Origin: Sphingomonas sp. JC676
Lineage (GTDB): Bacteria > Pseudomonadota > Alphaproteobacteria > Sphingomonadales > Sphingomonadaceae
Direction of reading: 5' to 3'
Assembly: GCF_014489075.1 (NCBI RefSeq)
Contig: NZ_JACTGR010000003.1
Span: forward strand, 262,501 to 326,500
Length of the DNA: 64,000 nt
Shown here: positions 19,096 through 28,037 of the stretch, one piece after another
How the letters are laid out: every line of letters begins with the position of its first letter
How positions within the stretch are numbered: position 1 is the first letter of the stretch
Made by a program: the position numbers and the translations under genes
Notes under the pieces: model-generated
What the model saw: the letters and a program-made list of their open reading frames with translations, nothing else
Told to the model about the DNA's origin: nothing
Databases searched by the model: none

Positions 19096-20667
19096 TTGAA
19101 TCCGCGAGCCACGCACTTGGCTGACGCGACCCTCGCCCCTCCCGTAATTCGGCCCGGTTTCGGACGGTTGGCGCTGTACCTGTTGCTCGGCTTTGCTGCC
19201 GGCCTGCCCTTCTACATGTTCAACGCGGTGCTGCTGCTCCGGCTGGCCAGGCATGGGGTGGACATCGTCACGGTTGGCTTCTTCGCCTGGGTAGCGCTAC
19301 TGCCGACGTTCAAATTCGCCTGGGCGCCGCTGCTCGACAAATATGACGTGCCCGGCTTCGGCCGCTTCTGGGGCAAGCGTCGCGGCTGGATCATGCTCTC
19401 GCAGCTGGGCATCTTTCTCTCGACCGTGGCGATGGCGTTCACCTCCGCCGACACCAACCTGCCGCTAACCGCGTTGTTTGCGGTGCTGCTCGCCTTCTGG
19501 ACCACCACGCTCGAAGTTGCGGCCGATGCCTGGCGGATCGAGCTCGCCCCCACCGCCGAGCAGCAGGGGCCGATGGTGGCGGCGAACCTATGGGGCTATC
19601 GCAGCGCGATGGTCGCGGCGGGTAGCGGCGCGATCCTGATCGCGGCGGCCTGGGACTGGACGGCGGCCTATCTCGTCATCGCGGCGGCCGCCTTCCTGCC
19701 CTTCCCGATCCTCGCGGCGATGCGCCCCGATCCCGGACGTGGCGGCGGGCGCGGTACGGCGCTGGCTACCGGGGTGGGCGCCAGCATAGTGGTGCTCGGC
19801 GCGAGCTTGGCGATCGCCGCGGCGGTCGGCTGGGTATTGCTCACGGCGATCGGCTCGATCGGGATGAGCAACCCCAGTGTGATGAGCTATTATGTGTTCG
19901 GGATCGCGCTGGTGCCGTTCATCGCGCTGGGCGCCGCGGTGCCCTGGATCTCCAAGCTGCCGACGGACCATCCCCTGCTCAACACCTCGGCGCTGGCGCC
20001 GTACGCCAACGTGGCATGGCGATACGGCATCCTGATCATTCCGATCCTGCTGTTCGTCTCGGTCTATCGGATGGGGGACGTGATGGCGCTCACCCTCTCC
20101 CACCCGCTGTTCAACGCGCTCGGCTATGGGTTGACCCAGATCGGCGTGGCCGACGGGTTCGTCGCGCTCTTCTCGAGCATGCTCGGCGTGGCGCTGGGCG
20201 GCTGGCTGGCGGCCAAGGCGCCGATGGGCTGGGCGCTGGTGATCGGCGCAATCATGTCGGCGCTGAGCAACTGGATCTTCGCCTGGCTCGCGCACCAGGC
20301 CCCGGGCGGACCGATACTGTTCCATCTCGGATCGATGGCGGTGAGCGCGGGCGATTTCGACCTCTACCTCGCCATGGCGGTCGACCAGTTCGGGCACGGC
20401 TTCGAGGGCGCGGTGTTCGTCGTCTACCTCTCGCTGCTCGTAAACCCGCGCTTCCCGGGCGCCCAATATGCATTGCTCTCGGGCCTGGCCTTCCTGATCC
20501 CGCGGCTGCTCGCCGGGCTTTCGGGCGTGTTCCAGAAGGCGATCGGCTATGACGGCTTCTTCATCATGGCCGGCGCGATGAGCCTGGGTGCACTGATCTT
20601 CCTGCCCTTCATCGTCCGGGCCAGGGCTCGGCCCGACAACAAGCTACCGGAGCCGGCTGTTTCATGA
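19096..20667 (+). CDS. AmpG-like MFS permease
   Basis: A polytopic protein of about 523 residues with 12-14 membrane segments. It begins with the LYLLLGFAAGLPFYMFNAVL phrase that is typical of AmpG/PucC-type permeases, and the cytoplasmic loop GRFWGKRRGWIMLSQ follows TM2. AmpG proteins import anhydro-muropeptides from the periplasm. The start is uncertain: the only upstream ATG (18991) adds residues that do not look coding, so TTG at 19096 (or TTG 19117) is proposed. The 3' end overlaps the serine hydrolase start (ATGA), implying coupling. A related sugar or peptide specificity cannot be excluded. Confidence 0.8.
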   Translation: MNPRATHLADATLAPPVIRPGFGRLALYLLLGFAAGLPFYMFNAVLLLRLARHGVDIVTVGFFAWVALLPTFKFAWAPLLDKYDVPGFGRFWGKRRGWIMLSQLGIFLSTVAMAFTSADTNLPLTALFAVLLAFWTTTLEVAADAWRIELAPTAEQQGPMVAANLWGYRSAMVAAGSGAILIAAAWDWTAAYLVIAAAAFLPFPILAAMRPDPGRGGGRGTALATGVGASIVVLGASLAIAAAVGWVLLTAIGSIGMSNPSVMSYYVFGIALVPFIALGAAVPWISKLPTDHPLLNTSALAPYANVAWRYGILIIPILLFVSVYRMGDVMALTLSHPLFNALGYGLTQIGVADGFVALFSSMLGVALGGWLAAKAPMGWALVIGAIMSALSNWIFAWLAHQAPGGPILFHLGSMAVSAGDFDLYLAMAVDQFGHGFEGAVFVVYLSLLVNPRFPGAQYALLSGLAFLIPRLLAGLSGVFQKAIGYDGFFIMAGAMSLGALIFLPFIVRARARPDNKLPEPAVS

Positions 20668-21668
20668 TCGACCCCGCATTCGCTCCCGCCGCCGCATCCG
20701 TGGCGGAGGGCCGCATCCCCGGCGCGACGCTGGGCCTGGTCACCGCCGACGGCCAGCGCTGGATCCGGCTCGCCGGCATGGCTGCGCTGGTCCCCGAGCA
20801 GGAGGTGCTGACCGAGGAGCATTGGTTCGACCTCGCCTCGGTCTCGAAAGTGATCGCCACGACGACGATCATCCTCCAGCTCGCCGACGAGGGCCGGCTC
20901 GACCTCGACCGCCCGCTGACCGACGCGATCCCCGACCTGCGCCAGTACGACGTCGCCAACGCCGCCGAGCGCAAGCTGACCTTCCGGGACTGCCTGGCAC
21001 ACCGCACGCATCTGCCTGCGGTCGAGCCGATCTACACCTATGACGGCGACCCTCAGCGGCTGCGCGCCTTCGTCCTGCAGCGCGAGTGGAAGCATGTCGC
21101 GCCGGCCTATTCGGACATCAACTTCATCCTGCTCGGCATCGCGATCGAGCGGATCACCGGCCAGCCGCTCTCCGATTGGCCGCTCGGCCCGGAGCTCAGC
21201 TTCGGCCCGCCCCCCGGGCCCGCCGTCGCCACCGAATTCTGCCATTGGCGGGGCCGGGTGCTGAAGGGCGAGGTGCATGACGAGAATTGCTCGGCGATGG
21301 GCGGCGAGACCGGCCATGCCGGGTTGTTCGGCACCGTCGCCGGGGTGCTGGGCTATGCCCGGGGGCTGCTCGACGGCAGTGGCGCCTCGCCGGCGATGCT
21401 GCAGGCGATCCGAACCCCCCATCGCGACCACCGCACCTGCGGTTGGGAAAGAAAATTTGTCGGCTGGTCGGGCGGCCAGGCCTGTTCGGACGAGACGATC
21501 GGCCATACCGGCTTCACCGGCACCGGACTATGGATCGATTTCGAGCGCGGCATCGCCTGGACCCTGCTCACCAATCGCGTCCATCCGAGCCGGCATTTCG
21601 ATAGCGGCATCTTCACGCTGCGCCCCGAGACCGGCGATGCGGTGATCGCGGCATGGGACGCGGGCTGA
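20664..21668 (+). CDS. Cytoplasmic serine hydrolase, beta-lactamase/class C-like fold
   Basis: A 334-residue SxxK enzyme: S59-V-S-K62 is the nucleophile motif, YSDINF provides the second (YxN-like) element with Asp in place of Asn, and GHTGFTG replaces the KTG box. No signal peptide is present, so it should act in the cytosol, unlike most of the family. It is translationally coupled to the AmpG-like permease, which suggests that it processes the imported substrate, for example removing D-Ala from muropeptides or cleaving D-amino-acid esters or amides. The exact reaction is inferred. Confidence 0.85.
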   Translation: MIDPAFAPAAASVAEGRIPGATLGLVTADGQRWIRLAGMAALVPEQEVLTEEHWFDLASVSKVIATTTIILQLADEGRLDLDRPLTDAIPDLRQYDVANAAERKLTFRDCLAHRTHLPAVEPIYTYDGDPQRLRAFVLQREWKHVAPAYSDINFILLGIAIERITGQPLSDWPLGPELSFGPPPGPAVATEFCHWRGRVLKGEVHDENCSAMGGETGHAGLFGTVAGVLGYARGLLDGSGASPAMLQAIRTPHRDHRTCGWERKFVGWSGGQACSDETIGHTGFTGTGLWIDFERGIAWTLLTNRVHPSRHFDSGIFTLRPETGDAVIAAWDAG

Positions 21669-21867
21669 GCAATCCCCAACCGATCGGTTGAGAGCCCAGC
21701 AGGCGAAATCCTACATTGCCAGCGATTTTCGGACAGGAGCGGGATGACCGCTTCGGACCACTGCAGAAGTGGTGGTTTACGCACTGCAGCCGCGCAAGAA
21801 ATCCCCTCTTCCTGTCGGCATCCTTACCAGTCAGCGCAATTGATCTGACAGGGTATGGCAGCAGCTA

Positions 21868-22293
21868 TCATTTACGAACTTCCAGCCCAAATCGGATTGC
21901 CGCTTCAAGCGTATCTATATTTATACCCTTTAAAGTCTTAAATTTGATACAATAACCAGTTACACTAGCCTTACCTATATTTTCCCCATAAACTTGAGAT
22001 AAGTATTTCTTATCTTCAATACCAATAATGTATATAGAGAGACCCGTCGTATTCGAACTTAGTCCGATCCGGTAAAATTCTCTAGTTTTTCCACCTGCAT
22101 ATTCTATTAACTGATGTCCATACCCTATGTTTGGATTTGAAACTATTTTACCATCGCTATTTTTACCGTCGAGGAACCACAATTTACATTCTGGCGATAT
22201 GCGAAGTATGAGCTGGTGCAGCTCGTGCATTTCATCCCGCTTTTGCTCAGGTTGATCAGCAATATACTTTTTGATTTGCTCTTGCATGTTCAT
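21868..22293 (-). CDS. DUF1801 domain-containing protein in an AT-rich island
   Basis: A 141-residue protein (ATG at 22293; five upstream residues are possible) with the DUF1801 landmarks LWFLDGKN, NPNIGYGHQ and a C-terminal LEAAIRFGLEVRK. Function of the family is unassigned. Base use is strikingly different: 21901-22020 counts 30% G+C against roughly two-thirds in the flanks, and the protein is rich in Ile, Lys and Asn. That points to recent transfer from a low-GC donor. No transposase or repeat border is visible. The 199 bases downstream hold a 14-bp palindrome (21677-21690) and no gene. Confidence 0.8.
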   Translation of the reverse strand: MNMQEQIKKYIADQPEQKRDEMHELHQLILRISPECKLWFLDGKNSDGKIVSNPNIGYGHQLIEYAGGKTREFYRIGLSSNTTGLSIYIIGIEDKKYLSQVYGENIGKASVTGYCIKFKTLKGINIDTLEAAIRFGLEVRK

Positions 22294-22375
22294 GTTAGGA
22301 GCCCCCAAATCGCAACTTCGCTCAGACGCCCATGCAGGCTGCGAGTGGCCGGCTATACGCTTTCCACGCTGAGAT

Positions 22376-22696
22376 TCAGATGCCGTGACGCGAATTGTCG
22401 AACAGGTAAGCGGCGATCCAACATGCCAGTATCAGAGCGCCAAACAGGAGGGACATGCGTTTGCTCGAAGCATCGCTTCGCAGCGAACCGGCCAGCCAAG
22501 CCAAATTTCCGATGAGAAATAGCGCCAGGACCGGGGCCGCCATGACGAACCATATAAAGGCGTCCCCTACGCTCGCGCCTGGAACATTTGCCAGTTCAGG
22601 TTCGATCCAGGACCGCGATGCCGCCGTTAGAAATGCGGCAATGCCAGCCAGGTTGATTGCCATCCACAAGAGTCGCGAACGGCGTGATCTGAACAT
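22376..22696 (-). CDS. Small membrane protein, unknown function
   Basis: A 106-residue protein with three predicted membrane segments (about residues 11-27, 44-66 and 82-98). ATG at 22696 begins MFRSRRSRLL, a positively charged start expected for a membrane protein; longer in-frame starts upstream look non-coding. No motif recognised. It follows the DUF1801 gene's promoter side and may have come with the same insertion, though its GC content is normal. Confidence 0.55.
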   Translation of the reverse strand: MFRSRRSRLLWMAINLAGIAAFLTAASRSWIEPELANVPGASVGDAFIWFVMAAPVLALFLIGNLAWLAGSLRSDASSKRMSLLFGALILACWIAAYLFDNSRHGI

Positions 22697-22781
22697 GGTC
22701 ACGCTTCTAATGGACGGCTGTGCATAGCCCGTGCAGGCCTTGTCCGCTTCCCGCCGGGCTTTCATCCCCTTACTGCGCGCC

Positions 22782-24209
22782 TCAATTCTCCGCCGCGATC
22801 AGTTCCAGCGCAGCATCCATCGCCTTGGTCGCGCTCACGCCTTCCGGGACGTCGTTGGCGAAGACCGAGAAGGTGAGCGTCCTGCCGCTCTTGCCGACCA
22901 TATAGCCTGACAAGGCATTCGTGGCGTTTAGCGTGCCGGTCTTGGCGAAGAGCTTGCCCTCCAGCGGCGTCCCCTTGAAGCGGCGGGCGAGCGTGCCGTC
23001 GGCACCGGCATTAGGCAGGGTGCCGCGCCATGCCGCACCCCAGGGCTGCGCGGCGACCCAGCGCAGGAATACCACCACGCCGCGCGGCGCGACGCGGTTA
23101 TAGGTCGACATGCCCGAGCCGTCGGAGAAGTCATAGGCGCGGCGGGGCACGCCGGCGCCGGCGAGCATCGCCTCGACCACCGCGACGCCGTCAGCGATCG
23201 AGCCGCTGCCCTGCTGCACGGCGACGCGGCGCAGGAAGAGCTCGGCGTGGAGGTTCTGGCTGACCTTGTTGGTGAAGGTCAGATCCTCGATCAGCGGCGC
23301 GGGGGTGAGTTTGGCGAGCGGTTTGGCCAAAGGCGGCCGCGGCGCGGGCGCGCCCTTGCGCACGGCTGGATCGTCGGACGGCGACAAGGGCCGGTGCCGC
23401 GCCAGCGCCTTGCCGGTCACGCGCACGCCACGCGCCTCGAGCAAAGTCTTCAATCGCCACGCGGCATAATCGGCGGGATCGTCGATGCCGAAGCGCAGTT
23501 TTTCGGGCTCGGCGCCCGCGACGATCGTGCCCGTCATCCGGATCGTGCGGCTGAGCGGCATCCGGTCGAAACCGATATCGGTCTTGCCCGACGCGACCGT
23601 CACCGCGCGGTTCTCGATCTCGAAATAGGGCAGCGTGTCGAGCTTGGGCGCTTCGCCGGCCACGCCGGGGATCACCTGCGCCGGCAGCTCATTATCGTCG
23701 AGCGTCAGCGCCGAGATGCCGGTGCCCGAACGGCTGGGAATGTTGTTCCAGCTCATCCCCGGGCTCCAGCGCTCGTCTGGGAAGAGCGTGTCGTCGCCGA
23801 TCACGTCGCGGACCACGCGGGTCTTCGCCGCGACGGCGTCGGCCAGCGCGGCGAGGCAATCCACCGTGCAATCGGCGGCGCTCGACAGGCGCGCGTCGCC
23901 ATGCCCCTCCAGCACCACGTCGCGCCCCTCGATCCGGACCGTCGCGCCGCCCGTCGTATCGGGCTGATCGATGCCGGGCAGGGTCGCGAAGGCGGCGGCG
24001 GTGGTGAACATCTTGGTGTTCGAAGCGGGGATGAAGCGCCCGTCGGGATTGACCGCGACGATCTCCTTGCCGTCCTCGCCCGCCACGACGAGCCCGAAGC
24101 GCACGCCTGGCCCGGCCTCGCCAAGCTTTGCCTCGACGCGGGCCTGCAGGCTTTCCTGCGCGGTTGCGGGCGTGGCGACGAAAACCAGAAGTGCGAAAAT
24201 GCGGCGCAT
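22782..24209 (-). CDS. dacB: D-alanyl-D-alanine carboxypeptidase/endopeptidase (PBP4 family, S13)
   Basis: A 475-residue exported low-molecular-mass penicillin-binding protein. The signal peptide ends at ATAQ (residue 18). Active-site motifs are S63-N-T-K66, the SGMS element, and KTGTLN near the C-terminus. It removes terminal D-Ala from peptidoglycan stem peptides and cuts D-Ala-mDAP crosslinks in the periplasm. It is the last gene of the six-gene minus-strand run with the D-amino-acid genes, 10 bases after the symporter, so released D-Ala and muropeptides may feed that pathway. ATG 24209 was chosen because the signal peptide starts there. Confidence 0.92.
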   Translation of the reverse strand: MRRIFALLVFVATPATAQESLQARVEAKLGEAGPGVRFGLVVAGEDGKEIVAVNPDGRFIPASNTKMFTTAAAFATLPGIDQPDTTGGATVRIEGRDVVLEGHGDARLSSAADCTVDCLAALADAVAAKTRVVRDVIGDDTLFPDERWSPGMSWNNIPSRSGTGISALTLDDNELPAQVIPGVAGEAPKLDTLPYFEIENRAVTVASGKTDIGFDRMPLSRTIRMTGTIVAGAEPEKLRFGIDDPADYAAWRLKTLLEARGVRVTGKALARHRPLSPSDDPAVRKGAPAPRPPLAKPLAKLTPAPLIEDLTFTNKVSQNLHAELFLRRVAVQQGSGSIADGVAVVEAMLAGAGVPRRAYDFSDGSGMSTYNRVAPRGVVVFLRWVAAQPWGAAWRGTLPNAGADGTLARRFKGTPLEGKLFAKTGTLNATNALSGYMVGKSGRTLTFSVFANDVPEGVSATKAMDAALELIAAEN

Positions 24210-24219
24210 CTTGTTCCCC

Positions 24220-25464
24220 TCAAGCCATGTCGGGCGCGCGATAGACTTCCTCGTCCAGCTCGCCTTCCCAGCGTGCGACACAGGTCGCGACGGTAAGATT
24301 GGCGCTGGCGCTGGGGACGGTGCGGGTCATGTCGAGCAGCCGATCGAACGGCAGCACGAAGCCGACGACCAGAGCGGTCTGTTCAGGCGCGATGCCGACC
24401 GCAGAGAGCACGGCGGCGAGCATGAACAAGGAGGCCGAGGGGACCGGCGCGGTGCCGAACGCGGCGAGCGCCCCGGTGAGCAGCACCATGCCATAGACCT
24501 GCGGCGTCAGCGGCGTGCCGAAGGCCTGGAGCGCGAACATGCTCAATAGCCCGACATACATTGCCGTGCCGTCCTTGCCGATGCTCGCGCCCAAGGGGAG
24601 CACGGTGGAGAAAACCGGGCGGCCTACGCCCAGATTCTGCTCTGCCACACGCATGGCCACGGGCAGGGTCGCCGAGCTCGACGCGGTGGAGAAAGCGACC
24701 ACCAGCGCGTCGACGATGCCGCGGAAAAAGGGGAGCAAAGGCAGGCGCGCGAGCAGCCTGAGCATCAGGCTGTGCACCACGATGATCTGGATCAGCGAAC
24801 CCAGCACCACTGCCAGCGCCAGCCAGCCGACATGGACGAATACCGCCGCACCGTTCGCCGCGACGGCATTGGCGATCAGCGCGAACACGCCGAACGGCGT
24901 CGCCTCCATGACGATGCCGACAACCTTCAAGAGGACTGCCGACGTCGACTGGAGCACCGCGGCGAAGGGCTTGCCCGCCTCGCCCGCGATCACCGTGCCG
25001 CAGCCGACCAAGATCGCGACAAAGATCAGCGCGAGCATGTCGCCCTTGGCCAATGCGTCGACGATGTTGAGCGGGATGATGCCGATCAGCTGGTCATAGG
25101 GGGTGACCGGGACGCCCAGCGCGTGCGGCGCGGCGGTGCCGAGCGGTGCGCCCACGCCGGGGCGGACCAAAGTCGCAACCAGCATGCCGACCGAGACCGC
25201 GATCGCGGTGGTGAAGGCGAACAGCCCGATCGTCCGGCCGCCAAGGCCGCCGAGGCGCCTGGGATCGGCGAGCGACGTGATGCCCGATGCGATCGTCACC
25301 AGCACGATCGGCGCGACCAGCATGCGGATCGCGCGGACGAACAGGTCGCCGAGGAACTGGACGTGCGGCGTGGCGGACGGCCAGACCAAAGCGAAGACCA
25401 GCCCCAGCGCCAGGGCGCCGAGGACACGCTGCCACAGCGCGATGCCGAACCAGGCCTTGAGCAC
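24220..25464 (-). CDS. Dicarboxylate/amino acid:cation symporter (DAACS family)
   Basis: A 414-residue secondary transporter of the GltP/DctA family, with eight membrane segments and two re-entrant loops. The serine-rich loop FSTASSSATLPVAM and the second loop PLGASIGKDGTAMYVG are both intact. Members import glutamate, aspartate or C4-dicarboxylates with Na+ or H+. It starts with GTG directly after the stop of the D-aminoacylase gene, so it should carry a product of that enzyme; D-glutamate is the obvious candidate. Confidence 0.93.
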   Translation of the reverse strand: MLKAWFGIALWQRVLGALALGLVFALVWPSATPHVQFLGDLFVRAIRMLVAPIVLVTIASGITSLADPRRLGGLGGRTIGLFAFTTAIAVSVGMLVATLVRPGVGAPLGTAAPHALGVPVTPYDQLIGIIPLNIVDALAKGDMLALIFVAILVGCGTVIAGEAGKPFAAVLQSTSAVLLKVVGIVMEATPFGVFALIANAVAANGAAVFVHVGWLALAVVLGSLIQIIVVHSLMLRLLARLPLLPFFRGIVDALVVAFSTASSSATLPVAMRVAEQNLGVGRPVFSTVLPLGASIGKDGTAMYVGLLSMFALQAFGTPLTPQVYGMVLLTGALAAFGTAPVPSASLFMLAAVLSAVGIAPEQTALVVGFVLPFDRLLDMTRTVPSASANLTVATCVARWEGELDEEVYRAPDMA

Positions 25465-27051
25465 CTAGCGGCAGCTTCCGGGCGTGGGGGTATGCGGCAG
25501 CGCGCGGCCGCCGGCCTTGCCGGTCAGCGCGCCCTTGTCGACCGCGATGGTGCCGTTGACGACCACCGTCCGCACGCCGGCAGCGAGCAGGGTCGGCGCC
25601 TCATAGGTAGCGCGCGAGGCGTAGGTGCTGGGATCGAACACGACCACATCGGCGAACGCGCCCGGCTTCAAATGGCCGCGCCCCTTGAGCCCGAACCAGT
25701 CGGCCGGGAAAGCGGTGCTGCGCTCGATGAACTCGCGCAAGGTCAGGACATGATCGGCGACGACGTACTTCGAATATTTGCGGGCGAAGCTGCCATAGAC
25801 GCGGGGGTGCCCGCCGGAGGCGTCGGAGCCGGTCATTACCCAGGGCTGGCGCATGAACGCGGCGATGTCCGCCTCGCTCTGGTTGAACGAGACGGTGCCC
25901 GAATCACCGAGGCGGATTGCGTTGATCGCAGCGGTTACCGCGTCCTCGCCCCGCACCTTCATCACCTGAGCGAGCGTCTGGTTGGCATATTTGCCCTCGA
26001 CGATCAGCAATTTCTCGGGGCCACCGCGCTTGCGGAGATTCTCGGTGATGCCGGCGCGTAGCTTCTCGGCCTGCGCGGGATCGTCGAAGCGTTTGAGCAG
26101 TGCCGGGCGACCGCCGTCCTGCGCCCAGATCGGCATCAGCGAGGCGACCAGGCTCGTGCCCGATGCGTCCCACGGATATTGATCGGCGGTGACATTCTGT
26201 CCCGCCTTCCGCGCGGCCTCGACCTTGGCGATGATCGCCGGCGCCTGGCCCTGCACGTCGATGCCGAGCGCCTTGATATGGCTGATATGCGCCGGGAGCC
26301 CGCCCTCGCGGCCGATCCGGATTGCCTCGTCGATCGCTGCCGCCAGCCCGACCGTGTAGGAGGATTCGTCGCGGATATGGCTGTCATAGACGCCACCGCG
26401 CTTGCCGGCTTCCTTGGCGAGCTCGATCACTTCCTCGGTCTTCGAGAAGCTCTGCGGCGCATAGAACAGCCCGGTCGAGAGGCCGAGCGCGCCGTGGCAC
26501 ATCGCATCGGCGACGAGCGCCTTTTCCTGCGCCAGCTCCCCGGGCGTCGGCGCGCGGTCCGCCTCGCCGATCACTTTCTCGCGCACCGCGCCGAAGCCGA
26601 CATAGGCGGCATAGTTTATGCCTACCGGCTTGCTCGCGGCGCTGCCGAGCACCCGAGCGACATCGGGACTCCCGCCGCCGTCATTGCCGATGAACGCGGT
26701 AGTGACGCCCTGCATGAGGAACGCCGGGATCAGCCTTTTGGCCGGGTCGTCGGATGCGAGATCCTCGCCCATATGCGTGTGCGGATCGATGAAGCCGGGC
26801 GCGACGATCATGCCCTTGGCATCGATCACACTGGTTGCGGTCAGCCGCAGCTTCGAGGGGGCCACGCCGTCGCGATAGCGGATGACCCGGAGGATGCGAT
26901 CGCCCTTGATCAGCAGGTCGCCGGTGAAAGGCGCCTCGTCCCCCGTATAGATCGTGCCGCCGCGGATCAGCAGATCGGCTTCCTGCGCCGCCGGCGGCGA
27001 TGCCGCGCCCAGCGTGAAAGCCGCGATTCCAAACAGCAGCGCGACCTTCAT
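25465..27051 (-). CDS. Exported N-acyl-D-amino-acid deacylase (D-aminoacylase)
   Basis: A 528-residue amidohydrolase-superfamily enzyme with an N-terminal signal peptide (cleavage near SPPAAQ). It hydrolyses N-acyl-D-amino acids to D-amino acid and carboxylate. Metal-site landmarks are DPHTHMGED, YDSHIRDES, PAHISHIKALG and the catalytic Asp in SDASGGH. ATG 27051 overlaps the stop of dgcA (ATGA), so the two are coupled. The signal peptide places it outside the cytosol, upstream of the symporter in the inferred route. A D-Glu/D-Asp-specific or broad subfamily cannot be told apart here. Confidence 0.9.
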   Translation of the reverse strand: MKVALLFGIAAFTLGAASPPAAQEADLLIRGGTIYTGDEAPFTGDLLIKGDRILRVIRYRDGVAPSKLRLTATSVIDAKGMIVAPGFIDPHTHMGEDLASDDPAKRLIPAFLMQGVTTAFIGNDGGGSPDVARVLGSAASKPVGINYAAYVGFGAVREKVIGEADRAPTPGELAQEKALVADAMCHGALGLSTGLFYAPQSFSKTEEVIELAKEAGKRGGVYDSHIRDESSYTVGLAAAIDEAIRIGREGGLPAHISHIKALGIDVQGQAPAIIAKVEAARKAGQNVTADQYPWDASGTSLVASLMPIWAQDGGRPALLKRFDDPAQAEKLRAGITENLRKRGGPEKLLIVEGKYANQTLAQVMKVRGEDAVTAAINAIRLGDSGTVSFNQSEADIAAFMRQPWVMTGSDASGGHPRVYGSFARKYSKYVVADHVLTLREFIERSTAFPADWFGLKGRGHLKPGAFADVVVFDPSTYASRATYEAPTLLAAGVRTVVVNGTIAVDKGALTGKAGGRALPHTPTPGSCR

Positions 27052-28037
27052 GGCGATCCCCAAAAACCCTTTGCCGGCGGTAGCATAAGCCCATGCTCGT
27101 CGCGTACCCCACCCGCGCGATCCTCCGCGAGCCAGATCGGACCGTCAAGGTCGACGAAATCGGAGCGGCGCGCGATGTGCAGCGCCGGGGCGATCGACAA
27201 GGATGAGCTGATCATGCAGCCGGTCATCAGCCCGAGCCCGCGCGCGCGCGCCGCCTGGGCCAGCTCCAGCCCCGCGGTGAGCCCGCCCGACTTGTCGAGC
27301 TTGACGTTGACCACCTGGTAGCGCGCGGCGATGCGGTCGAGATCGGCCGCGACATGCACCGATTCATCGGCGCAGATCGGCACGTCGGGGGTGAAGCCCT
27401 CCAGCCATGCATCGTCGTCGGCGGGTACTGGCTGCTCGAGCAGCGACACCCGGTGCTTGACCAGCACGCGCTGCATCGCCTCGACCAGCCGCTGGTTCCA
27501 GCTCTCATTGGGATCGACGATCAGCGCGGCATCGGGCGCGGCGGAGCGCACCGCGGCAATCTGCGCATCGGGAAGCGTCGCATCGACCTTGATCTTGATC
27601 AGCGGGGCAGCGGCGATGCAGCGGGCCGCGGCGCCCATCATCATCGGCGTGTCGATGCCGATAGTGAGCGCGCTTGCCAGCCGCTCGGGCTCGGGCGCGC
27701 CGATCATCGCCGCGACGGACTTGCCCGAGGCCCGCGATTCCAGATCCCATAACGCGCAATCCACGGCGTTGCGCGCCGCGCCGGGCGGCAGCAGCCCGAG
27801 CAATTCCTCGCGCCCGGCGCCGGCCTCGATCGCTGGGCGCGCGGCCTCGATCGCCGCGAGTGTGGTCTCGACGTTCTCGCCATAGCGCGGATAGGGCACG
27901 CCCTCACCGCGCCCGATGACGCCGTCCGCCTCCACCGTCACCGTCACCACATCCGCCTGGGTCTTGACCCCACGCGAGATGCGGAACGGACGGCTCAGCG
28001 CGAAGCGGTCGTGCTGCGCGCGGAGGATTCTAGGCAT
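27048..28037 (-). CDS. dgcA: N-acetyl-D-glutamate racemase DgcA / dipeptide epimerase (enolase superfamily)
   Basis: A 329-residue muconate-lactonizing-type enolase superfamily enzyme. The catalytic KIKVD pair, the metal ligands in VDPNESW, LLEQPVP and CADESVH, and the second base in VKLDKSGG are present. This subgroup includes L-Ala-D/L-Glu epimerase and DgcA, which racemises N-acetyl-D-glutamate. Its direct overlap (43 bases) with a DUF1611 (DgcN) gene favours the DgcA role. No signal peptide; cytosolic. Murein dipeptide epimerisation remains the alternative. Confidence 0.88.
   Translation of the reverse strand: MPRILRAQHDRFALSRPFRISRGVKTQADVVTVTVEADGVIGRGEGVPYPRYGENVETTLAAIEAARPAIEAGAGREELLGLLPPGAARNAVDCALWDLESRASGKSVAAMIGAPEPERLASALTIGIDTPMMMGAAARCIAAAPLIKIKVDATLPDAQIAAVRSAAPDAALIVDPNESWNQRLVEAMQRVLVKHRVSLLEQPVPADDDAWLEGFTPDVPICADESVHVAADLDRIAARYQVVNVKLDKSGGLTAGLELAQAARARGLGLMTGCMISSSLSIAPALHIARRSDFVDLDGPIWLAEDRAGGVRDEHGLMLPPAKGFWGSP

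Noticed and set aside
18850..19254. N-terminal extension of the TonB receptor
   Set aside because: The extra 135 residues are not protein-like, and a normal signal peptide begins at 18849.
21705..21719. A 15-base match with the complement of 1296-1310
   Set aside because: A few 15-base matches are expected by chance in 64 kb, and the flanks do not match.
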